Shown: piece by piece, positions 24,621 through 33,534 of the stretch
Position numbering within the stretch: the first letter of the stretch is position 1
Layout of the letters: each line of letters begins with the position of its first letter
Source of the DNA: an uncultured Lachnospiraceae bacterium
Lineage (GTDB): Bacteria; Bacillota; Clostridia; Lachnospirales; Lachnospiraceae
Direction: 5' to 3'
Assembly: GCA_944381615.1 (NCBI GenBank)
Contig: CALWLT010000037.1
Coordinates: forward strand, 1-64,000
DNA length: 64,000 nucleotides
Position numbers and translations under genes: made by a program
The notes under the pieces: generated by a model
Seen by the model: the letters and a program-made list of their open reading frames with translations, nothing else
What the model was told of the DNA's origin: nothing
Databases searched by the model: none

Positions 24621-25272
24621 CCCTGCGGCCCGCCTTCTGTGCGGCCAGCTGTCTCTTCAGCTCCCGCAGCTCCCGGCGCAGCCCGTCGATCTCCTCCAGA
24701 ATCTTCTGATCGTCCTCGCCGATGATCATCTTCTGCTTCTTGGGCAGAGAAACGCCGTCCTTCTTGACCGGCCGCGCCGGGATCCCGGCCGCCGTCGTAT
24801 TCTCCTCCAGAGGCCGCAGCAGTACCGCGTTCGCCGCCACCGCACAGTTGTCCCCGACCTCGAACGAACCGAGAATCTTGGCGCCCGCGCCCACCGTCAC
24901 GTTATTGCCCAGCGTGGGATGGCGTTTCCCCTTGGCCGTTCCGACGCCTCCCAGCGTAACGCCCTGATAGATCGTGCAGTTGTCCCCGACCACCGTCGTC
25001 TCGCCGATGACCACGCCGCAGCCGTGGTCGATCAGGATCCCGTGTCCCAGCTTCGCCCCCGGATGGATCTCGATCAGCGTGAAAAAACGGGCGATCTGCG
25101 AGATCAGCCGCGCAATAAAAAAGAAGCGGTGCACATAAAACCAGTGGGCAATCCGATGCCAGATCAGCGCATGCACGCCCTGGTAGAGCAGCAGCACCTC
25201 CAGCGCGCTGCGCGCCGCCGGATCCCGCTCCTGAACCGCCTTCACATCCATCCAGATGTCCTTCAGAATCAT
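24583..25272 (-). CDS. cysE: Serine O-acetyltransferase
   Basis: 229 residues. Makes O-acetylserine, the carbon skeleton for cysteine. N-terminal helices (DPAARSALEVLLLYQGVHAL, IWHRIAHWFY) are followed by left-handed beta-helix hexapeptide repeats (HPGAKLGHGILIDHGCGVVI, TIYQGVTLGGVG, KRHPTLGNNVTVGAGAKILG). The last 60 residues form a charged coiled-coil (LEEIDGLRRELRELKRQLAA), somewhat longer than the EpsC-type minimal enzyme. It has a consensus promoter at 25338-25366 and a 65-nt leader with a small hairpin; I see no T-box. Confidence 0.93.
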   Translation of the reverse strand: MILKDIWMDVKAVQERDPAARSALEVLLLYQGVHALIWHRIAHWFYVHRFFFIARLISQIARFFTLIEIHPGAKLGHGILIDHGCGVVIGETTVVGDNCTIYQGVTLGGVGTAKGKRHPTLGNNVTVGAGAKILGSFEVGDNCAVAANAVLLRPLEENTTAAGIPARPVKKDGVSLPKKQKMIIGEDDQKILEEIDGLRRELRELKRQLAAQKAGRRDGETADAGRRED

Positions 25273-25337
25273 AATGAAGTTCCCCCTTTTTCGCCTCCGA
25301 TCCGTTCTTACGGTCTGTTCTTCCCTGTTTAAGGGAA

Positions 25338-25366
25338 AGTATATCTGCTTTAGTTTATGCTGTCAA
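25338..25366 (-). promoter_or_regulatory. Promoter of cysE
   Basis: On minus TTGACA (25361-25366), 17 bp, TATACT (25338-25343). The -35 box overlaps the TGA stop of the upstream HD gene. Confidence 0.8.
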
Positions 25367-25914
25367 GAAACCGCCGTTCCAAACACCTGCCGGCACAGCG
25401 CCGCGTACTCCCGGTACTGCGGCATTTCACTGAATTCGGAAAAAATCTGCTCCATCGAGGTATAATACCAGGCCTGCCGCTCCTTGTCCCGGACGCGGAA
25501 CCGCTCCCAGACCCGTTCCCCCTCCAGCAGATAGTCGCGGGCAATGCAGCGGATGTTGCTCAGCTTGTCCGCCAGCGCCAGCATCCTGGCGTCGCGGCTG
25601 GCCGTCTCAAGCCGCCGGATCGTCGCGCTTTTGCGCTCCTGCCACGTCTTGGACTTGTCCTCGCTCTCCTCCGCCACCAGATCCGCCACGCGCGCGCCGA
25701 ACGCCGCCTCCAGCTCTCCGTACGTCACGCCGGCGTCCTCCATCGTGTCGTGCAGAAGCGCCGCGGCCACCATCTCCTCGTCGTCCGTCATCATCGACAT
25801 GATTACCGCCGCCTCCAGCGGATGCGTGATATACGGAATCGTTGTCCCCTTGCGGAACGCCCCGCTGTGCGCCTTCTCTGCAAACTCTGCCGCTTTTGCG
25901 ATGATCCCGGTCAT
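25363..25914 (-). CDS. HD-domain phosphohydrolase, SpoT/MESH1-like
   Basis: 183 residues from ATG 25914. The HD signature is PYITHPLEAAVI, then AALLHDTMEDAG (HD pair near residue 54) and a later Asp in LALADKLSNIRC. It corresponds to the hydrolase half of RelA/SpoT without synthetase or regulatory domains, so it may remove (p)ppGpp or a related nucleotide. The start codon overlaps the mscS stop (ATGA), implying translational coupling. Upstream in-frame residues are the mscS 3' end read in another frame. Confidence 0.87.
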   Translation of the reverse strand: MTGIIAKAAEFAEKAHSGAFRKGTTIPYITHPLEAAVIMSMMTDDEEMVAAALLHDTMEDAGVTYGELEAAFGARVADLVAEESEDKSKTWQERKSATIRRLETASRDARMLALADKLSNIRCIARDYLLEGERVWERFRVRDKERQAWYYTSMEQIFSEFSEMPQYREYAALCRQVFGTAVS

Positions 25915-26816
25915 GTGTCCTCCTCTTTTGCCGCGTTTCCCGTTACCACCAGATCCAGCTGCTGCCGGTAGGGAATCCCGATCCCCTCCTCGTCGAAGCG
26001 CAGCTTGATCTGCTCGGTAATATCCCATCTGGCCTGCCAGTAATCGTTTGCCGAAACCCAGCCCCGGGCGCCCAGGATCACGGCCCGCTCGCCCAGGCTG
26101 TCCACGTAAACCGTAAGCTCCTTTTCCTGCTCCACGGCAGGATACGCACGGTAAATCTGCTCCAGGATTTCCTTGGCCTTCTTCAGATCCGCCGTATAGC
26201 TGATCCCGACCGTCAAATCCAGGCGGCGGTGCTCCATGGCCGTCGTGTTGGTAACCGTCGAATTGGACAGGACGCCGTTGGGAATCGTGATCGCCCGGTT
26301 ATCCACCGTCATCAGCGTCGTGTAGACCAGTCCGACCGCGGATACCGTCCCCTCGCCCAGCGTACATACGATGTAGTCGCCTACCCGAAACGGTTTCATG
26401 ACCAGTATCACGATCCCGCCGGCCAGATTCGCCAGGCTCTCCTGCAGCGAAAGGCTGAGCGCCAGCCCCGCCGCGCCCAGGATCGCGATGATCGACGCCG
26501 TGTCCATGCCCAGCTGGCCGAGAATCAGAAAAACCAGGAACGCGTTAAGGCAGAATTCCGTCAGCGACCGCAGAAACTTCGCCACGCCCACATCGATCCC
26601 CGCCCGGTCCAGCGAACGGTTCATCATCTTTCTGAGCACCGCGATCAGCTTCCTGCCCGCCAGGAAAATCACGCACGCCAGCGCCAGCTTCCACGCCAGC
26701 CCCAGAACCGCCGTTCCCATATTCTCCATAACCGGGGACAGCGGATTCCCCGAGCGGACCGCGTCCGCCGCGCCCTGAATCGCTTCCTTTAATTCCGTTC
26801 CCGCTCCCGTTTCCAT
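25911..26816 (-). CDS. mscS: Small-conductance mechanosensitive channel
   Basis: 301 residues. Three N-terminal hydrophobic segments; the pore helix and beta domain read IIAILGAAGLALSLSLQESL, LANLAGGIVILVMKPFRVGD and DNRAITIPNGVLSNSTVTNT, the MscS core. It opens under membrane tension to release osmolytes. It is followed with a 4-bp overlap by the HD hydrolase. The ribosome site is poor (GGGAGCGGCGG). Confidence 0.92.
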   Translation of the reverse strand: METGAGTELKEAIQGAADAVRSGNPLSPVMENMGTAVLGLAWKLALACVIFLAGRKLIAVLRKMMNRSLDRAGIDVGVAKFLRSLTEFCLNAFLVFLILGQLGMDTASIIAILGAAGLALSLSLQESLANLAGGIVILVMKPFRVGDYIVCTLGEGTVSAVGLVYTTLMTVDNRAITIPNGVLSNSTVTNTTAMEHRRLDLTVGISYTADLKKAKEILEQIYRAYPAVEQEKELTVYVDSLGERAVILGARGWVSANDYWQARWDITEQIKLRFDEEGIGIPYRQQLDLVVTGNAAKEEDT

Positions 26817-26854
26817 CCGCCGCTCCCATCCTGTCTCCCTTTCCGGGACAAAGA

Positions 26855-26891
26855 TACGCCCGGAGCGGGCAGAAACCCCGCCCCAGGCGTA
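26855..26891 (-). terminator. Long hairpin after glgB
   Basis: TACGCCTGGGGCGGG pairs over 15 bp with CCCGCTCCGGGCGTA (G-U pairs included), 11 bp past the glgB stop. The T run is weak (TCTTTGTC), so termination may be partial and mscS may be read through. Confidence 0.55.
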
Positions 26892-26901
26892 CGTTCTCTA
26901 T

Positions 26902-29529
26902 TTATTCTTTCCGTTTCATCTTCCCCTTTCCCGGGAAAGAAAGCCGGATAATCTTGCCGGCCACCGCCGCCCTCGCGGCCTCTTTCAAAGCCGCCGCCTT
27001 CTCCTGCATGGCCGACTGCGCGGCGTCCGCTCTCTTCGTCACGGTCAGCGCGGCCGCCTCCGTTTCTGCACTCTGCAGGACGGCCTCCTGCTCCGCGCCG
27101 GCCGCCTCCTTTTGTGCACTCTGCGCGGCCGTCTCTTCTGCCACGGACTGCGAAGCGTCCGTATTCTCCGGCGCGGCGACGTCCTGCTCTGCCGCCTGCA
27201 AAACATCCGCCGGCCTGTCTTTCTTCCTGCCCCGCGCAGGCGTCTTTTTCTTTGCCTTCTCCGTCTTTGCGGCCGCCTCCTTCTTCACGCTCTGCGGCCC
27301 GGACGGCGTGCAGCTGAAAATGCACACGCCCAGCGGCGGAACCTGAATGGTAATCGACTGCTCCTTGCCGTCGCACTCCGCCCGGCGGGATGTCTTAACC
27401 CGCAGATTGCCCTTTCCCGAACCGCCGAACCGTTCCGCGTCGCTGCAGAAAATCTCCTTGTACTTTCCCTCAAAGGGAACGCCCAGCTGGAATTTCGGAT
27501 GCAGGACGGGCGCGAAATTGCAGACGAACAGAAGCGTCTCGCCCTCGCTCTTTCGCACGAAGGAAACGATGTTGTCGGCGGCGTCCATGCAGTTGATCCA
27601 CTCGAAGCCGTCCGGATGGTAATCCCGCTCATAGAGGGACGGGTGCGCCCGGTAAAGCTCATTCAACTCTTTTACATACTCTTTGAGCCGGCTGTGGATC
27701 GGATACTGCAGAAGATCCCACTCGATCCCCGTATTCTCGTTCCACTCGTCGATCTGCCCGAAGTCCTGTCCCATAAACAGGAGCTTCTTGCCGGGATGCC
27801 CCAGCATAAAGCCGTACGCCGCCCGCAGGTTGGCAAACTTGTCCTCCAGCGAAGCGCCCGGCATCTTGCCGATCAGCGAACCCTTGCCGTGCACCACCTC
27901 GTCGTGCGAGAAAACGAGCACGAAATTCTCGCTGTAGGCGTAAATCATGCTGAACGTCAGCTCATTGTAATGATGGCACCGGAAATAGGGGTCGCACTGC
28001 ATATACCCCAGGAAATCGTTCATCCAGCCCATGTTCCATTTATAATCGAAGCCCAGGCCGCCGTTTCTCACATCGCCGGTTACCTTCGGCCAGGCCGTCG
28101 ATTCCTCGGCGATGAGAATCGCGCCGTCCTTTCTTCCCTTGAAAACCGAATTCAGATGCTTTAAAAACTCCACGGCCTCCAGGTTCTCATGGCCGCCGTA
28201 AATATTGGCGACCCACTCGCCCGGATTCTTCCCGTAATCCAGATACAGCATGGACGCAACCGCGTCGAAGCGGATCCCGTCCGCGTGATAGCGATCCGCC
28301 CAGAAAATGGCGTTGGCAATCAGGAAATTGGACACGCCGGGACGGCCGTAATTGTAAATCAGCGTCCCCCAGTGCGGGTGCGATCCCTGCCGCGGATCCT
28401 GGTGTTCGTAAACGCAGCTTCCGTCGAACTGCGCCATCCCCCAGGCGTCGCGCGGAAAATGCGCCGGCACCCAGTCGAGAATCACGCCGATCCCCTGCCC
28501 GTGCATGTAATCCATAAAATACATGAAATCATCCGGCGTCCCGAAACGGCTGGTCGGCGCGTAATAGCCCGTAACCTGATACCCCCAGGAGGCGTCCAGC
28601 GGATGCTCCATGACCGGCATCAGCTCCACGTGCGTGTAGCCCATCTCCTTCACGTACTCCGCCAGCTTTACGGCAATCTCCCGGTAATTGTAAAACTCCG
28701 AGCCCGTGATGTCGTTTCCCGCCTCGTCCTGCTGAATCTCTTTTCGCATCCAGGAGCCCAGATGCACCTCGTAGATCGACATCGGCTGCGTCTTCGTGTC
28801 CGCGGCCGCCCGCTTCTTCATCCAGTCGCCGTCCTGCCACTCATAGCCGTCCAGATCCCAGACGACGGACGCCGTATTCGGGCGCAGCTCCGCATAATTC
28901 GCGTACGGATCCGCCTTCAGCGCCGGCATCCCGTTGCGGAACTTAATCTCATATTTATAGATCGCGCCCTTGCGGACCCCCGGGATAAAGATCTCAAAAA
29001 TCCCGGAATCGCCCAGCCGCCGCATCTGGTGGCGCCGTCCGTCCCAGAGATTAAAATCGCCTACCACGCTGACCCGCATGGCGCAGGGGGCCCACACGGC
29101 GAAATAAACGCCGCTCACGCCCTTGATCGTCATCGGGTGCGCTCCCAGCTTATTATAAATACCGTAATGAATTCCGGCCTCGAATTTCTTTAAATCCGCT
29201 TCCGTAAACTGGGGCGCATACGCATACGGATCCCGGACCTCGCTCAGGCTGCCGTTGTCATAAAAGACCAGCAGCGTATAATCCGCCAGCGTCTTCCGCG
29301 GAATCAGCGCCGCAAAAAAACCGGCGTCGTCCGCCATCTCCATCTGATACTGCCTGCCCGTGGAGGTCAGCTTTACCGTGACGTCGCGCGCCGTCGGAAT
29401 AAACGCCTGCACCAGCATCCCGGCTTCCGTCATATGAGCGCCCAGCAGATTATGGGGATTCGCGGCCTCGGAATAAACAATCTCTTCGATTCCGGCCCAG
29501 TCCATTAAATCGTATAAGGTCTTATCCAT
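26902..29529 (-). CDS. glgB: 1,4-alpha-glucan branching enzyme with long C-terminal tail
   Basis: 875 residues. A CBM48 module (YFAVWAPCAMRVSVVGDFNL near residue 135) precedes a GH13 barrel with catalytic DGIRFDAVASMLY (Asp nucleophile), LIAEESTAWP (Glu acid/base) and VFSHDEVVHGKGSL. The C-terminal beta domain ends near residue 742. A further 133 residues rich in Ala, Lys, Glu and Gln (AAQSAQKEAAGAEQEAVLQS) and ending in a basic GKGKMKRKE are not part of the family. The enzyme forms alpha-1,6 branches in glycogen. No other glg gene is adjacent. It has its own promoter and an AAGGGGG ribosome site. Confidence 0.94.
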   Translation of the reverse strand: MDKTLYDLMDWAGIEEIVYSEAANPHNLLGAHMTEAGMLVQAFIPTARDVTVKLTSTGRQYQMEMADDAGFFAALIPRKTLADYTLLVFYDNGSLSEVRDPYAYAPQFTEADLKKFEAGIHYGIYNKLGAHPMTIKGVSGVYFAVWAPCAMRVSVVGDFNLWDGRRHQMRRLGDSGIFEIFIPGVRKGAIYKYEIKFRNGMPALKADPYANYAELRPNTASVVWDLDGYEWQDGDWMKKRAAADTKTQPMSIYEVHLGSWMRKEIQQDEAGNDITGSEFYNYREIAVKLAEYVKEMGYTHVELMPVMEHPLDASWGYQVTGYYAPTSRFGTPDDFMYFMDYMHGQGIGVILDWVPAHFPRDAWGMAQFDGSCVYEHQDPRQGSHPHWGTLIYNYGRPGVSNFLIANAIFWADRYHADGIRFDAVASMLYLDYGKNPGEWVANIYGGHENLEAVEFLKHLNSVFKGRKDGAILIAEESTAWPKVTGDVRNGGLGFDYKWNMGWMNDFLGYMQCDPYFRCHHYNELTFSMIYAYSENFVLVFSHDEVVHGKGSLIGKMPGASLEDKFANLRAAYGFMLGHPGKKLLFMGQDFGQIDEWNENTGIEWDLLQYPIHSRLKEYVKELNELYRAHPSLYERDYHPDGFEWINCMDAADNIVSFVRKSEGETLLFVCNFAPVLHPKFQLGVPFEGKYKEIFCSDAERFGGSGKGNLRVKTSRRAECDGKEQSITIQVPPLGVCIFSCTPSGPQSVKKEAAAKTEKAKKKTPARGRKKDRPADVLQAAEQDVAAPENTDASQSVAEETAAQSAQKEAAGAEQEAVLQSAETEAAALTVTKRADAAQSAMQEKAAALKEAARAAVAGKIIRLSFPGKGKMKRKE

Positions 29530-29561
29530 AGATACGCCCCCTTATTCCTGGTTTTGTCTCC

Positions 29562-29590
29562 ATTCTATCATTCAAAATCAGATAATACAA
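29562..29590 (-). promoter_or_regulatory. Promoter of glgB
   Basis: On minus TTGTAT (29585-29590), 17 bp, TAGAAT (29562-29567). Confidence 0.65.
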
Positions 29591-29620
29591 TCTTTTTATG
29601 GCCGGTCCGCGCTCATTTTT

Positions 29621-29646
29621 GGCGGCCGCGCGCTTTGGCGGCCGCC
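29621..29646. other. GC-rich hairpin after ribH
   Basis: GGCGGCCGC and GCGGCCGCC form a perfect 9-bp stem starting 5 bp after the ribH stop. No T run follows on either strand, so it may stabilise the rib mRNA 3' end or act as a weak terminator. Confidence 0.45.
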
Positions 29647-29650
29647 TGTC

Positions 29651-30121
29651 TCAATGCGCCTCCAGTTCCCGGATCAGGTTAATCATCTCGACGGCGCTCA
29701 GCGCGCAGTCATAGCCTTTATTCCCTGCCTTCGTCCCGGCCCGCTCGATCGCCTGCTCGATGTTTTCCGTCGTCAGCACGCCGAACAGGACGGGGATCCC
29801 GCTCTCCAGGGAAACGGCGGCAATCCCCTTGGACATCTCGCTGCACACGTAATCGTAGTGGCTGGTCGCGCCGCGGATAACCGCCCCCAGGCAGATAACC
29901 GCATCGTAGCGCCCGCTCTTTGCCATTTTTGAGGCGATCAGGGGAATCTCAAACGCGCCCGGAACCCAGGCCACATGGATCCGATCCTCTTCTACCCCAT
30001 GGCGGCGCAGCCCGTCCAGCGCGCCGTCTAACAGCCTGGATGTGATAAATTCATTAAACCGCGCCGCTACGATTCCGATCTGTACTTTTCCCGGCACCAT
30101 ACTTCCTTCTAATACGTTCAT
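29651..30121 (-). CDS. ribH: 6,7-dimethyl-8-ribityllumazine synthase
   Basis: 156 residues, normal length. Condenses the RibA-derived pyrimidine with dihydroxybutanone phosphate. Visible motifs: [50 protein letters not shown] (catalytic His in the SHYDYV segment), and [16 protein letters not shown]. It is the last gene of the rib operon, 52 bp after ribBA, with a GGAAGGAGAA ribosome site. Confidence 0.96.
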   Translation of the reverse strand: MNVLEGSMVPGKVQIGIVAARFNEFITSRLLDGALDGLRRHGVEEDRIHVAWVPGAFEIPLIASKMAKSGRYDAVICLGAVIRGATSHYDYVCSEMSKGIAAVSLESGIPVLFGVLTTENIEQAIERAGTKAGNKGYDCALSAVEMINLIRELEAH

Positions 30122-30173
30122 CCTGTTTTCTCCTTCCCATTGTTTTATCCCGTTTTTTGTTTCTTACGCCTGT

Positions 30174-31391
30174 TCAGTATTTCAGCAGATGCCCCATCCG
30201 TTTCTGTTTCGTTTTCAGATAAAACAGATCGTAGGCGGTGGCGTCCATCTGGATGGGCACGCGCTCCGTGATCGCCAGGCCAAACTCCGAGAGCTGGTAC
30301 ACCTTGTCCGGATTGTTGGTCAGAAGGCGCATACTCTTTACCCCCAGCTCCTTCAGAATCTGCGCGCCGATATAGTATTCCCGCTGATCGCCGGCAAATC
30401 CCAGCGCCAGGTTCGCATCCAGCGTATCCATCCCCTTTTCCTGCAGCTCATACGCCCGCAGCTTGTTAATCAGGCCGATGCCGCGCCCCTCCTGACGCAT
30501 ATAGAGCAGGACGCCGCGCCCCTCTTTTTCAATCTGCGTCAGGGCGGCGGCCAGCTGCTGGCCGCAGTCGCAGCGCAGGGAACCGAAGGTATCCCCTGTC
30601 AGGCATTCCGAGTGCACGCGGCACAGCACGTTTTTACCGTCCCCGATCTCCCCTTTGACCAGCGCGATATGGTGCTCCCCGTTGAGCCGGTTGACGAAGC
30701 CGTAGGCCGTAAATTCGCCGTAGCGGGTTGGCATTCGGACCTTCGTTACCTGATCCGTCAGTTTTTCATGGCACTTGCGGTAATTCTGCAGATCGCGGAT
30801 GGTAATAAATTTCAGGTTCCAGCGCCGGGCAAGCTCCCTTAGCTCCGCCGTGCGCATCATCGTCCCGTCCTCCCGCAGAATCTCACAGCAGAGGCCGCAG
30901 GCTTTAAGCCCGGCCAGGCGGCACAGATCCACCGTCGCCTCCGTATGCCCGCCCCGCTCCAGCACGCCGTTTTTTCTGGCCAGCAGCGGGAACATATGGC
31001 CGGGACGGCGAAAATCCTCCGGCCGCGCGCTCTCGTCCGCGCAGGCGCGCGCCGTGACAGCCCGCTCGGCGGCCGAGATTCCCGTCGTTGTCGTCACATG
31101 ATCAATGGACACGGTAAACGCCGTCTCATGATTGTCCGTACTGTTCCTTACCATCTGCGGAATCTTCAGCCTCTGCACGTATTCCTCCGACATCGGCATA
31201 CAGATGAGGCCTTTCCCATGCGTCGCCATAAAATTCAGATGTTCTGTCGTGGCAAATTCCGCCGCGCAGATAAAATCGCCCTCGTTTTCCCGGTCTGGAT
31301 CATCCGTGACCAGGATCATGCGCCCCGCTCTCAGCTCCTTCAGCGCGTCTTCGATCGTGTCAAACGGTTCCTTTTTTTCCTGTGTTTCCAT
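30174..31391 (-). CDS. ribBA: Bifunctional DHBP synthase / GTP cyclohydrolase II
   Basis: 405 residues from ATG 31391. The N-terminal RibB half has [20 protein letters not shown] and [15 protein letters not shown] GHTEATVDL. The C-terminal RibA half has the zinc cysteines of [19 protein letters not shown] and the [20 protein letters not shown] loop. It supplies both precursors of riboflavin from ribulose 5-phosphate and GTP. It starts 22 bp after ribE. The frame upstream is open but reads the ribE end. Confidence 0.96.
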   Translation of the reverse strand: METQEKKEPFDTIEDALKELRAGRMILVTDDPDRENEGDFICAAEFATTEHLNFMATHGKGLICMPMSEEYVQRLKIPQMVRNSTDNHETAFTVSIDHVTTTTGISAAERAVTARACADESARPEDFRRPGHMFPLLARKNGVLERGGHTEATVDLCRLAGLKACGLCCEILREDGTMMRTAELRELARRWNLKFITIRDLQNYRKCHEKLTDQVTKVRMPTRYGEFTAYGFVNRLNGEHHIALVKGEIGDGKNVLCRVHSECLTGDTFGSLRCDCGQQLAAALTQIEKEGRGVLLYMRQEGRGIGLINKLRAYELQEKGMDTLDANLALGFAGDQREYYIGAQILKELGVKSMRLLTNNPDKVYQLSEFGLAITERVPIQMDATAYDLFYLKTKQKRMGHLLKY

Positions 31392-31413
31392 GATGTTCTT
31401 CCCCCTTTTCTTC

Positions 31414-32055
31414 TTATTCCCAGAATCCGTACTGCTGCAGAAAGCTCCGGCTGATCCTCTCTCCCGGCGCAGGGCAGAGGAGCTTTTCCACATATTTTCC
31501 GATCACGTCCGTCTCCAGATTGACCGTGTCCCCCTCCCGGTACGCGCCAAGAATCGTATGGCTGACCGTATGCGGGATGGCAGAGACCGAAAACTGCGCC
31601 CCGTCTGTCCGGGCCACCGTCAGGCTGACGCCATCTACGGCCACGGATCCCTTCTCCACGATATGGCGCAGAAGGCCGGGATCCGCCTGCAGCGTATACC
31701 AGTTCGCCGTGTCGTCGCGGCGGATGCGGACGACGCGTCCCGTCCCGTCCACATGGCCCGTCACGATATGCCCCCCGAAGCGCCCGTCCGCCCGCAGGGC
31801 GCGCTCCAGGTTCACACGGCTCCCCCGCGCAAGCCGCGCCAGAGCAGACCGGTTTAACGTCTCGTGCATCACGTCCGCCCGGAAAAAGGAAGAATCGATC
31901 GCCGTCGCCGTCAGACAGATCCCGTTGACCGCGATGCTGTCCCCCGTTTTCGTCCCCTCCAGCACCTTTTCTGCGCGAACCTGCAGCACGGCGGAATGCG
32001 CGCCCATCCTCACGTCCTCCACCGTTCCGACTTCCTCAATGATCCCCGTAAACAT
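31414..32055 (-). CDS. ribE: Riboflavin synthase, alpha chain
   Basis: 213 residues from ATG 32055. [15 protein letters not shown] is the invariant N-terminus, and the two internally repeated lumazine-binding domains are visible: [15 protein letters not shown] in the first, [15 protein letters not shown] in the second, with [13 protein letters not shown] between. It dismutates ribityllumazine to riboflavin. Its start overlaps the ribD 3' end by 20 bp. Confidence 0.96.
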   Translation of the reverse strand: MFTGIIEEVGTVEDVRMGAHSAVLQVRAEKVLEGTKTGDSIAVNGICLTATAIDSSFFRADVMHETLNRSALARLARGSRVNLERALRADGRFGGHIVTGHVDGTGRVVRIRRDDTANWYTLQADPGLLRHIVEKGSVAVDGVSLTVARTDGAQFSVSAIPHTVSHTILGAYREGDTVNLETDVIGKYVEKLLCPAPGERISRSFLQQYGFWE

Positions 32056-33151
32056 CGCAGTCCACCTCGCTCTCAATCAGAAAATCCCCGCCCAGCCGCG
32101 TTACCGTGCTGTTTTTCAGGCGATATGCGCCGTCCGGATGGACAGCCCCCGGGCCGCCGACCGGCGTAGCGGCCGTGCGGCCTCCCAAAAGCTTCGGGGC
32201 AATGTACGCCTGCACCCGGCGCACAATCCCGCTCTCCAGCGCAGCCCAGTTTAACGTGCCGCCCCCTTCCAGCAAAACGCTGTCGATCTGCATCTTCCCG
32301 AGTTGCTCCATCAGACGGTTCAGATCTACGCGGCCGTCCCGGCTGCCCGGGCGCAGGATCCGGCAGCCTGCCTCCTCGTACGGTTTCGCCCTCTCTTCAT
32401 CGCCGCAGCAGGTTGCAAGGATCGTGGGAATCTCCCCCGCCGTCCTCACAACCTGCGCTTCAGGCGGCGTGCGCAGGCCGCTGTCGCAGATCACGCGGAT
32501 CGGATTTCTCCCGCCTCCCAGATGGCAGGCCAGGGACGGATCGTCGGCCAGGATCGTCCCCACTCCCACCATGATCGCGCGGCACTGATGGCGCTGGCGC
32601 TGCACCTGCTCCCGCGCCGGTTCCCCTGTGATCCACCGCGAAGCGCCTGTGTACGCCGCCGTTTTTCCATCCAGGGTCATCGCGTACTTCATGATCACAA
32701 AAGGACGTTTTGTCTGAATGTAGTAAAAAAAGATCTCGTTTAACCGGTCGCACTCCTTTCGCAGAACGTGCTCCGTGACCTCCAGCCCCTGCGAGCGCAG
32801 GATCCGGATCCCTTTTCCGGCCACCAGCGGATTCGGATCGCCGGAGCCGGTTACCACCCGGCGGATTCCGGCCTCCAGGATCGCGTCCGTACAGGGCGGC
32901 TGCTGCCCGTGATGGCAGCACGGCTCCAGCGTCACGTACATTGTCGCGCCCCGCGGATCCTCCCGGCAGGAAGCGAGCGCGTTTCTCTCCGCGTGGGGCT
33001 GCCCGTACCGCTCATGAAACCCCTGTCCGATGACCGCCCCGTCTTTCACGATGACCGCCCCCACCATCGGATTGGGGGACGTCCAGCCGCGCCCGCGCTT
33101 CGCCAGCTCCAGCGCCAGTTTCATATACCGCCTGTCATCCTCTTCCTTCAT
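32036..33151 (-). CDS. ribD: Riboflavin biosynthesis deaminase/reductase
   Basis: 371 residues from ATG 33151, chosen because it has a perfect GAGGAGG ribosome site and the family start MKEEDDRRYMKLALELAKRG. The deaminase domain has QPHAERNAL and EPCCHHGQQPPC zinc ligands (about residues 50-90). The reductase domain has VIMKYAMTLDGKTAAYTGAS and SVLLEGGGTLNWAAL. The frame stays open upstream through the repeat array, but those residues are a by-product of the repeats. First gene of the riboflavin operon. Confidence 0.95.
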   Translation of the reverse strand: MKEEDDRRYMKLALELAKRGRGWTSPNPMVGAVIVKDGAVIGQGFHERYGQPHAERNALASCREDPRGATMYVTLEPCCHHGQQPPCTDAILEAGIRRVVTGSGDPNPLVAGKGIRILRSQGLEVTEHVLRKECDRLNEIFFYYIQTKRPFVIMKYAMTLDGKTAAYTGASRWITGEPAREQVQRQRHQCRAIMVGVGTILADDPSLACHLGGGRNPIRVICDSGLRTPPEAQVVRTAGEIPTILATCCGDEERAKPYEEAGCRILRPGSRDGRVDLNRLMEQLGKMQIDSVLLEGGGTLNWAALESGIVRRVQAYIAPKLLGGRTAATPVGGPGAVHPDGAYRLKNSTVTRLGGDFLIESEVDCDVYGDH

Positions 33152-33221
33152 CCGTTTTTTCCTCCTCGTTTCCCTTTTTCTCCGGGCGTTTCTCTCCGGT
33201 TCTTTTCCGGACTTTCCTCCT

Positions 33222-33311
33222 GGATTTTCCCGGCCTTTCCCACGGATTTTTCCCGGCCTTTCCCACGGATTTTCCCCGGCCTTTCCCATGGATTTTCCCC
33301 GGGCTTTTCTT
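33222..33311 (-). repeat. Tandem repeat array in the riboflavin leader
   Basis: Nearly four contiguous copies of a 22-23 bp unit (on minus GTGGGAAAGGCCGGGAAAATCC): 33222-33243, 33244-33266, 33267-33289 and a diverged 33290-33311. The unit length is not a multiple of three, so it is probably untranslated. It lies between the second leader terminator and the ribD ribosome site, and is purine-rich on the RNA. Confidence 0.85.
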
Positions 33312-33323
33312 TCCGGCAGAAAC

Positions 33324-33358
33324 AAAAAACAGGGTGCCGCGCAGCCTGAGCACCCTGT
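33324..33358 (-). terminator. Second terminator in the riboflavin leader
   Basis: On minus ACAGGGTGC pairs perfectly with GCACCCTGT around a 12-base loop, followed by T6 (the last stem base included) and GTTTC. It stands about 80 nt beyond the riboswitch-linked terminator and 13 nt before the repeat array. Confidence 0.8.
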
Positions 33359-33435
33359 CCGTATGACGGATATGAAAGATCGATCCTCCGGGAAATCCCG
33401 GTTTCTTTAACAAAACGCAGACGTCCCCGCCAAAG

Positions 33436-33472
33436 AAAAAAAGCCCCGGATGTCCGTTCGATCATCCAGAGC
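33436..33472 (-). terminator. Riboswitch-linked terminator
   Basis: On minus GCTCTGGATG pairs with CATCCGGGGC (two G-U) around a 10-base loop, followed by T7. It is the expression platform of the FMN riboswitch, formed when FMN is bound. Confidence 0.8.
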
Positions 33473-33534
33473 CCGATTTCCCGTACGCAAAATACCGCGC
33501 GTCTTCGCGCGCCGTACCCGCTTTTTGTTCCTCC

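Noticed and set aside
25273..25337. T-box in front of cysE
   Set aside because: The leader is only about 65 nt with one small hairpin; no T-box sequence or terminator is seen.
29621..29646. Classical terminator after ribH
   Set aside because: The stem is perfect but no T run follows on either strand, so it is listed only as a hairpin.
33222..33311. CRISPR array
   Set aside because: The copies are contiguous with no spacers and no cas gene is present.
33152..33325. N-terminal extension of RibD through the repeat array
   Set aside because: The repeat unit is not a multiple of three, the residues are Gly/Lys/Arg filler, and ATG 33151 has a perfect ribosome site and the family N-terminus.
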